Made by a program: the position numbers and the translations under genes. The notes beneath the pieces were generated by a model that had not been told where the DNA came from, searched no databases, and worked only from the letters and a program-made list of their open reading frames with translations. A DNA stretch of 48,293 nt, taken from positions 1-48,293 of the forward strand of contig CANQJH010000010.1 in assembly GCA_947624195.1 (NCBI GenBank), given 5' to 3'. Origin of the DNA: an uncultured Clostridia bacterium (lineage in GTDB: Bacteria; Bacillota; Clostridia; TANB77; CAG-508). Of this stretch, positions 43,577 through 48,293 are shown in pieces; the stretch's first letter is position 1; each line of letters begins with the position of its first letter.

Positions 43577-44107
43577 TTAAACTAATATAATTACAAGAGC
43601 TAGTCCCACTGTTGCTCCTAATGTTCTATACATTTTTTCATTTTTAGCTTTCTCAATTTCTGCTTCCTGCAATTTAGTCTCTAGAAATTTCAAAGTCAAT
43701 CTAATTTCATTAACTTGTCCATCTAAATCTGTCTTTCCTAGCATTTTTGCTAAACCTTTTAAAACTTCTTTATCCTCTTTTGTAAGTTTGGTAGTAGACT
43801 CATCTATTGCTTTTTCCCATGCAACGCCAGCAGACATTAATTTCATATTCTCTGAGGCTTTTTCAAAAATGTCGCCAATGTTACCTTTTACATTTTGAGA
43901 TATTTCCTCAAACACATCTGGAATTGGCTCATATGTAAATTTTATTTTTTCTTCAAAAATATTAAGAGCACTTTGGAATTGCTTCAATTCCTTTACTCTC
44001 GAATAATACTTTCTTGAAATTTTTACTCCCAAGAAAGTAGATAATGCAAATATTGCAGTTAAAAGTGTAAATTTAATTATTAACATTTTTTGTTTAATCA
44101 ATTTCAT
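43577..44107 (-). CDS. spoIIIAB: Stage III sporulation protein AB
   Basis: An N-terminal TM segment is followed by the cytoplasmic helical domain (FQSALNIFEEKIKFTYEPIPDVFEEIS, KEVLKGLAKMLGKTDLDGQ) and a C-terminal hydrophobic end (LGATVGLALVIIL). This is the archaeal-pilus-platform-like SpoIIIAB. The start is uncertain: I use the ATG at 44105-44107. A TTG at 44131 and an ATG at 44086 are also in frame, and none has a strong ribosome site. Confidence 0.9.
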   Translation of the reverse strand: MKLIKQKMLIIKFTLLTAIFALSTFLGVKISRKYYSRVKELKQFQSALNIFEEKIKFTYEPIPDVFEEISQNVKGNIGDIFEKASENMKLMSAGVAWEKAIDESTTKLTKEDKEVLKGLAKMLGKTDLDGQVNEIRLTLKFLETKLQEAEIEKAKNEKMYRTLGATVGLALVIILV

Positions 44108-44267
44108 AGAAATATTGAGCTTGTTTATCAAAGAAATGCTAATTTATCATAACTGTATTTATCTATTAAATTGATTAATTCCTTTCTGACTTGTTATTTG
44201 ACTAAAAAAATCATGTCCATTTTTAAAATCCTGTTTTATAAAAATATATTCATAAATTAAGTATTTA

Positions 44268-45158
44268 TTACATCTTTTCATCGTCACAAATGTATATATT
44301 ATTCTTTAATGTATATATTTGTTTTATAATCCCCTTTTTTTCTAAAAAAAATATTTTATTAAATATTTTTTCATCAAATAATTCTTTAAGATATTGGTTT
44401 AATTTCAATTCTTCAATGCTATCTCCGTGAGCTGTAAAAATACCTTTTACTCCTGAGCAGATTCCATAATTAATAGCCTCTACATCGTCCTTAGTTCCGA
44501 TTTCATCAGTCGCAATAATTTGCGGAGCCATTGTTCTTACTGCAATTTTCATACCTAAACATTTTGTAACATTATCAATTACATCTGTTCTCAAACCTAC
44601 ATCATTTTGCGGAACACCTTTATACATAGCAGCAATTTCTCCTCTTTCATCAATTAGAGAAATGGTGTATCCACTATTACTTAAATTTCTAATTAAATCC
44701 CTTAGCACTGTAGTTTTACCGCATCCAGGAGGCGACATTATAAGAGTATTATTTATTCTTCCATTTTCCATAACACTTTTTATAATTTCATCACTAGCAC
44801 CAATTATTTCTTTTGCTATTCTTATATTTAATGAAGAAACATAATTTATATTAGTAATTTGTCCATCCTTCATAGCAACATTACCTGTAATACCTACTCT
44901 ATGTCCTCCAACTAATGTTATGAAGCCATTACAAATTTGATTTTGATATGAATAAATTGAATTATCGCAAAATACTTGAAGCATAGAAAGTATCTCTCTG
45001 GTTGATACTATGTAATCTGTAACTACCTCATTATCTGTATATTTTAAAATTATATTTCTATGTGCTCTAATTCTTATTTCTTCTATTTTTTCTGTATCAA
45101 TGGCATTAGCTACTTCTCTTGGTAGAACGCGAAGAATTGTTTGTAAATTTTTTACCAT
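44268..45158 (-). CDS. spoIIIAA: Stage III sporulation protein AA (secretion-type ATPase)
   Basis: A cytoplasmic ATPase related to type II/IV secretion ATPases, thought to power the SpoIIIA channel. It shows Walker A SPPGCGKTTVLRDL and Walker B-like ISLIDERGEIAA, with FVG/LVGGHRVGITG upstream and ATDEIGTKDD, GIFTAHGDS downstream. The 296-residue length is slightly below the usual 305-310. It is the first gene of the operon; AAGGAAGGG precedes the ATG. Confidence 0.95.
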   Translation of the reverse strand: MVKNLQTILRVLPREVANAIDTEKIEEIRIRAHRNIILKYTDNEVVTDYIVSTREILSMLQVFCDNSIYSYQNQICNGFITLVGGHRVGITGNVAMKDGQITNINYVSSLNIRIAKEIIGASDEIIKSVMENGRINNTLIMSPPGCGKTTVLRDLIRNLSNSGYTISLIDERGEIAAMYKGVPQNDVGLRTDVIDNVTKCLGMKIAVRTMAPQIIATDEIGTKDDVEAINYGICSGVKGIFTAHGDSIEELKLNQYLKELFDEKIFNKIFFLEKKGIIKQIYTLKNNIYICDDEKM

Positions 45159-45184
45159 ACTTGTCCCTTCCTTTTATCCAAAAT

Positions 45185-45223
45185 AAAAAAACAGGCATAT
45201 ACTAAAATATATGCTTGTTTTTT
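45185..45223 (-). terminator. Intrinsic terminator downstream of yebC
   Basis: On the minus strand AAAAAACAAGCATATA pairs with TATATGCCTGTTTTTT around TTTTAG, with a U-run in the 3' arm. It lies between yebC and the start of spoIIIAA, so the spoIIIA promoter must overlap or follow it. I could not identify that promoter with confidence. Confidence 0.8.
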
Positions 45224-45316
45224 ATTTTTATAACTTATTAAATTTAAAACTTTATAGTGCTGTTGCAATAAAGTTATTTCGCCTTTTATCAAGTAGGCAA
45301 TACTTTATGCCTTTTT

Positions 45317-46039
45317 CTACTCCCAGTTATGATATACGTTCATTACATCATCTAAGTCTTCTAGGCTATCGATTAATCTTTGAACTTTTTCTTCGCCATC
45401 ACTATCCAAAGGTACTGTTGTAGTAGGAACCATTTGAACTTCGGCTTCTTCAAATTCTAATCCTTGATTTTCTAAAGCTTCTCTTACTGCAGAGAAATCT
45501 GCTGGATCAGTTGTAATTTCATAGCACTCATCATCACTCTGTACATCCTCAGCGCCATTATCTAATGCAATCATCATTATATCATCCTCTGTCATAGTTG
45601 TTGTTGTTTTATCAATAACGATTACACCTTTTTTATTAAACATATATGAAACACAACCTGTAGTTCCAAGATTTCCACCTGCTTTATCAAATAAATGTCT
45701 TACGTCAGCTGCTGTTCTATTTTTGTTGTCTGTACTAGTTTCAACTATAAAAGCAACTCCCATAGGGCCATATCCTTCATATGTAATCTCTTCGTAGGTT
45801 TTATTGCTTCCTTCTCCTGATGCCTTTTTAATTGCATTTTGTATTGTATCATTTGGCATATTGTTTGCTTTACATTTTGCTATAACATCTTTTAATTTAG
45901 AATTACCAGCCGGATCAGGTCCACCTTGCTTTACTGCTAATAAAATTTCTCTTCCTAATTTAGTAAATATTTTTCCCCTAGCTGCATCTGCTTTTCCTTT
46001 TTTGGCTTGTATATTGTGCCATTTGCTATGTCCTGACAT
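45317..46039 (-). CDS. yebC: YebC/PmpR family protein (TACO1 homologue)
   Basis: A 240-residue three-domain protein beginning [21 protein letters not shown], the family hallmark. [45 protein letters not shown] and PTTTVPLD also fit. Members were described as transcription regulators; some are now known to help translation of proline stretches. It has AGGAGG upstream of the ATG. Confidence 0.96.
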   Translation of the reverse strand: MSGHSKWHNIQAKKGKADAARGKIFTKLGREILLAVKQGGPDPAGNSKLKDVIAKCKANNMPNDTIQNAIKKASGEGSNKTYEEITYEGYGPMGVAFIVETSTDNKNRTAADVRHLFDKAGGNLGTTGCVSYMFNKKGVIVIDKTTTTMTEDDIMMIALDNGAEDVQSDDECYEITTDPADFSAVREALENQGLEFEEAEVQMVPTTTVPLDSDGEEKVQRLIDSLEDLDDVMNVYHNWE

Positions 46040-46191
46040 GACTAATTCCTCCTTTTTTAGTATTTAAGCTAAATTTCTAACTTTATATATAATAACACAT
46101 TTTTTTATTTTTGTGTAGTCTTTTTACGGATTTTTATTTTTTTATTTAAGCAACAACTTATTATTTGTGAATTCATTATATAACAAAAATA

Positions 46192-46842
46192 TCAAATTAT
46201 CAAATCGTTTTTTACTTTATTTTTTTCTTTTTTTAAATCTTTATAAAAAATCTTCAATTCATCTAAAAATTCTAAACACCTTTCTATTGCATTTTCACCT
46301 TGATTTAATAAGCTTGAGTGAGCTGAAATTCCATTAAATATTAGTTGTAGTTCTAATAGCCCTTTACTACTGTTCATAACAATATTGTTTGTTGGTTCTC
46401 CTATAATTATATAATTAGGAAATTTTTCAAATTCAATCAATTCTTTTATTCCAGCAAAATTAATTTCCTCATCATATGTAAAATATACTTTTATTCCGTA
46501 TCTTAATTTATTCCAATCTGTTTCTAATATTGCTTGAATAATTGAGGCAATCCCACCCTTCATATCACAGGTTCCCAATCCTATTAGTTTTTCCTTTTTT
46601 TTAACTAATGTAAATGGATTCGTAATCCATCCTTCTTCAGATATTACTGTATCAGTATGGCCTAAAAATCCTAATCTATTTATTTTTTTGTCTAAACTCA
46701 TTACTAAACATTTACTTTTATATTCTGTTTTAAAATTTTTTTTATTTAATATTTTTTCAATATAATTTATAATTTTAGTATTTTCTTTATCTTGTATCGT
46801 ATTAAATTTCACTAATTGTTCTAAAATATTTTCTACATCCAT
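46192..46842 (-). CDS. M20 family metallopeptidase, C-terminally truncated
   Basis: The N-terminal catalytic half of an ArgE/DapE-type deacylase or dipeptidase. Metal-ligand motifs are LGHTDTV, GTCDMKGG, YDEE and IIGEPT, followed by the start of the dimerisation domain (GISAHSS). The protein stops at residue 216, whereas family members have about 370-400. The rest of the lid domain and the final His ligand are missing, and only 150 noncoding bases remain before yebC. No matching sequence appears in other frames, so it looks like a deletion derivative that is probably inactive as a hydrolase. It starts six bases after the stop of the epimerase gene and is coupled to it. Confidence 0.8.
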   Translation of the reverse strand: MDVENILEQLVKFNTIQDKENTKIINYIEKILNKKNFKTEYKSKCLVMSLDKKINRLGFLGHTDTVISEEGWITNPFTLVKKKEKLIGLGTCDMKGGIASIIQAILETDWNKLRYGIKVYFTYDEEINFAGIKELIEFEKFPNYIIIGEPTNNIVMNSSKGLLELQLIFNGISAHSSLLNQGENAIERCLEFLDELKIFYKDLKKEKNKVKNDLII

Positions 46843-46848
46843 AACTAA

Positions 46849-47703
46849 TCACTCCTCTATTACCTTTCCTTCTATAGTTGATTCTTTTATATAATCTTTT
46901 GTAACGTTCAATTTTATATTTAAAAAATCCCCTGATGGTTGCATAATTTTAAAGTTATCTATTCCATATTTACTATATTTGTAAATTGCAGTTGCAAGGC
47001 TTCCACTTCCACATGCAGTTTCATAATATAATGTGTCAATTGCTTTTACCCAAATGACGGGATTAATTTTTAAATTTTCTTGTTCTTGCTCTAACAATAT
47101 AATTCCTATAGCTTTTTCATTTGTTTTAAATTTTTTCATAATTCCTTTCAATTTTAATTTTGTTTCTTTTTCATTTTGTTTTAATCCTCTTATATATTTT
47201 TCTGAATCTCGTTCACTTAATACTATTAATAAAATACCATCCAACTTTATTAAATTATAGCAATCTTTTTTATTTAAAATTTGATTGATTTTTTTATTAA
47301 TTTTCATTGTTACATAAACATTTTTTTCCTTATTAATTCCACCTAATATTTTTTGTTTTGTTCCTGATACTGTTATTTTTATTTTTCCCTCCTTTCCTTG
47401 TAAATATTGATATATTGCACATCTTGTAGCATTTATGCAAAATTCTCCTCCTGCCATCTCTAATTTATAATTTTGTTGATCTATAAAACCTACTTGTTCT
47501 ATCCCTATATTAGTATTTAATATATTATCATTTATTTTTTTTCTTTCTTCTTGTGTATATTTATTTCCAATTACTATGGCTGTTTTATTTCCACCCGGAT
47601 TGAAAATTTTATAATTAAGTTTCATTTTATTTGTTGTTTCTATAATGAATTTCTTTTCTACTTTATTATCCATAGGAATAATATCTACATCTACAATATT
47701 CAT
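46849..47703 (-). CDS. Two-cysteine amino acid racemase/epimerase of the DapF superfamily, CntK-like
   Basis: 284 residues from the ATG with GAAAGGTG six bases upstream. Two catalytic Cys are visible: Cys89 in MAGGEFCINATR and Cys231 in ETACGSGSLATA, the cofactor-independent acid/base pair. The words NPGGN, EQVGFI, L.MAGGEFC.NAT, K.TVSG, (E)ACGSGS and MQPSG resemble Staphylococcus CntK (histidine racemase of staphylopine synthesis) more than ordinary DapF, from memory. The Gly after the first Cys (FCGN) is Ile here. It is preceded by a leader encoding three consecutive His codons, which fits a histidine-related substrate. No cntL- or cntM-like gene is in the window, so the product pathway is open. 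Diaminopimelate or another amino acid remains possible. Confidence 0.75.
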   Translation of the reverse strand: MNIVDVDIIPMDNKVEKKFIIETTNKMKLNYKIFNPGGNKTAIVIGNKYTQEERKKINDNILNTNIGIEQVGFIDQQNYKLEMAGGEFCINATRCAIYQYLQGKEGKIKITVSGTKQKILGGINKEKNVYVTMKINKKINQILNKKDCYNLIKLDGILLIVLSERDSEKYIRGLKQNEKETKLKLKGIMKKFKTNEKAIGIILLEQEQENLKINPVIWVKAIDTLYYETACGSGSLATAIYKYSKYGIDNFKIMQPSGDFLNIKLNVTKDYIKESTIEGKVIEE

Positions 47704-47751
47704 TTTAATCACCTTTCTTTACTTAATAATTATGAAATTACAATATTTTTA

Positions 47752-47828
47752 TATAAAAAAAAGATATACAAAAAAGACTAATTGTATTGATTTAATTTCC
47801 TACAAATAGTCCTTTATTGTATATCTTT
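47752..47828 (-). terminator. Leader terminator in front of the epimerase operon
   Basis: On the minus strand AAAGATATACAA (47817-47828) and TTGTATATCTTT (47760-47771) are perfectly complementary, with inner pairing GGACTA/TAGTC. A run of eight T follows. It lies about 50 bases before the epimerase start codon, inside the transcribed leader, so it acts as an attenuator rather than an end-of-gene terminator. Confidence 0.85.
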
Positions 47829-47829
47829 C

Positions 47830-47936
47830 ATATTTTTAAAACTATCGTAGGTACAAAATTTTTAGCCTGTACCTACGCACTAAATAATGCTTAGTTACAA
47901 GCTCCTACGATGATGATGTAATTGTTTTAAAAATAT
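47830..47936 (-). promoter_or_regulatory. Mutually exclusive helices of the His-leader attenuator
   Basis: Segment 3 (47844-47851, CCTACGAT on the minus strand, extended by 47830-47842) can pair with segment 1 inside the peptide codons (47904-47911, ATCGTAGG, plus 47924-47936, a 13-base match). It can instead pair with segment 2 (47868-47877, CGTAGGTACA with TGTACCTACG at 47846-47855). Both pairings cannot form together. Segment 1 would be covered by a ribosome paused on the His codons. A small extra hairpin ACTAA/TTAGT follows the stop codon. How the choice is passed to the terminator is not clear from the sequence. Confidence 0.7.
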
Positions 47937-47948
47937 TTCTAATTTCAT
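47895..47948 (-). CDS. 17-residue leader peptide with three consecutive His codons
   Basis: The reading frame MKLEIFLKQLHHHRRSL ends at TAA. AAGGA lies about eight bases before the ATG, and the whole frame is 25 bases behind the predicted transcription start. The three CAT codons, followed by two Arg codons, sit exactly in the left arm of the alternative helices. This is the organisation of classical amino-acid attenuators such as the his leader of enterobacteria (seven His codons there). In Firmicutes histidine genes are usually controlled by T-boxes, and no T-box signature is present here. Confidence 0.75.
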   Translation of the reverse strand: MKLEIFLKQLHHHRRSL

Positions 47949-47979
47949 AATTATTTTCCTTTTTCTTTAATATAGTTAT

Positions 47980-48008
47980 ATGTTAGCATATTTGTTTAGT
48001 TTTGTCAA
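47980..48008 (-). promoter_or_regulatory. Sigma-A promoter of the His-leader operon
   Basis: Minus strand: perfect TTGACA (48003-48008), a 17-base spacer and TAACAT (47980-47985). The predicted start is near 47973, giving a leader of about 270 bases before the epimerase ATG. Confidence 0.85.
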
Positions 48009-48068
48009 TTTATCAATATATTTTTCCAATTTGTTATCAAGAAAATTTTTATATAAAATATCTTGAGC

Positions 48069-48105
48069 AAAAAAACAAGATAAAACATTCATTTTACCTT
48101 GTTTC
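48069..48105 (-). terminator. Intrinsic terminator after the DUF378 gene
   Basis: On the minus strand AAACAAGGTAAAAT pairs with TTTTATCTTGTTT (one mismatch) and is followed by a T-run. It lies six bases past the stop codon at 48111 and ends the incoming transcript before the His-leader promoter. Confidence 0.85.
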
Positions 48106-48110
48106 TTTAA

Positions 48111-48293
48111 TTAATCATCTACTTTAGTAAAGAACCTAATTGACCATAAACCAGCGATTCCAACTAGTGTATAAACTATTCTGCTTATTACGCTCATTGA
48201 ACCAAATAATGTTGCTACTAGGTCAAATCCAAATAAACCAATTAATCCCCAGTTTATAGCACCGATTATTACTAATACTAATGCAATATAATC
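48111..48293 (-). CDS. DUF378 family membrane protein (partial, N terminus beyond window)
   Basis: Sixty residues are visible, continuing past the right edge. IIGAINWGLIGLFGFDLVA is the diagnostic DUF378 motif; a second hydrophobic helix (VYTLVGIAGLWSI) and a short charged end FFTKVDD follow. Only a few residues at the start should be missing, since family members have about 65-80. Function unknown. Confidence 0.9.
   Translation of the reverse strand, partial: DYIALVLVIIGAINWGLIGLFGFDLVATLFGSMSVISRIVYTLVGIAGLWSIRFFTKVDD

Noticed and set aside
45160-45260. Sigma-E promoter for spoIIIA (CATATATT with an upstream AT-rich -35)
   Set aside because: The match lies inside the yebC terminator hairpin and the -35 part is weak; I could not support it.
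47750-47975. T-box riboswitch for histidine
   Set aside because: No T-box sequence (GGGTGGNACCGCG-like) and no long Stem I. The translated His codons explain the signal better.

Overview
The window looks like a chromosomal segment of an AT-rich (about 30% GC by eye), endospore-forming Firmicute of the class Clostridia. The evidence is a complete spoIIIAA-AH operon, a SleB-type cortex hydrolase, whiA, Asp23/AmaP, mutS2, a CdaA-type diadenylate cyclase, and AGGAGG-type ribosome sites with 17-bp-spaced sigma-A promoters. Nearly all genes are on the minus strand. I cannot name the genus from the sequence alone. An uncultured gut-type clostridial lineage is an inference.

Layout, left to right. 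1-165: tRNA-Asp and tRNA-Val. 380-5805: an ftsE-ftsX operon followed by two M23 endopeptidases with coiled coils and an S41 protease (cell-wall remodelling at division). 6011-9535: an M24 aminopeptidase, a short prepilin peptidase, yqeG and sleB. 9843-15278: fhs, then a minus-strand series asp23-amaP-DUF2273-nusB-xseA-xseB. 15516-18995: dnaE. 19065-21354: a small accessory island bounded by short repeats, holding a structured sRNA, a pilin-like surface protein with a long leader, and a PBECR-like nuclease. 21355-23885: a second sRNA and mutS2. 23991-31318: a low-complexity Asn/Gly protein, a frameshifted truA, an orphan gene of higher GC, cdaA, a 51-residue membrane protein, hemW, whiA, prmC and an unknown membrane-anchored protein. 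About 31415-31620: a probable 6S RNA. 31711-39267: truB, nrnA, rbfA, infB, nusA, rimP (read rimP to truB), the translation/RNA-maturation operon. 39487-45158: spoIIIA. 45317-46039: yebC. 46192-48010: a two-gene operon with a remarkable leader. 48111-end: a partial DUF378 gene.

The most interesting system is at 46192-48010. A strong minus-strand promoter drives a short leader with a well-placed Shine-Dalgarno and a 17-codon peptide containing three consecutive His codons. Mutually exclusive hairpins and an intrinsic terminator follow, and then a two-cysteine epimerase of the DapF superfamily that resembles CntK, the histidine racemase of staphylopine synthesis. A C-terminally shortened M20 peptidase follows it. 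A histidine-sensing leader in front of a putative histidine racemase is a coherent and testable hypothesis.

Other notable features are these. A family of about 110-190 bp palindrome-ended repeats, plus one TIR-only palindrome, always sits just 3' of genes. The 2.2-kb island is framed by 25- and 28-bp repeats in swapped order. Two probable single-base frameshifts (truA, spoIIIAF) both fall in a CGG context. Two uncharacterised sRNAs each have a clean promoter and terminator.
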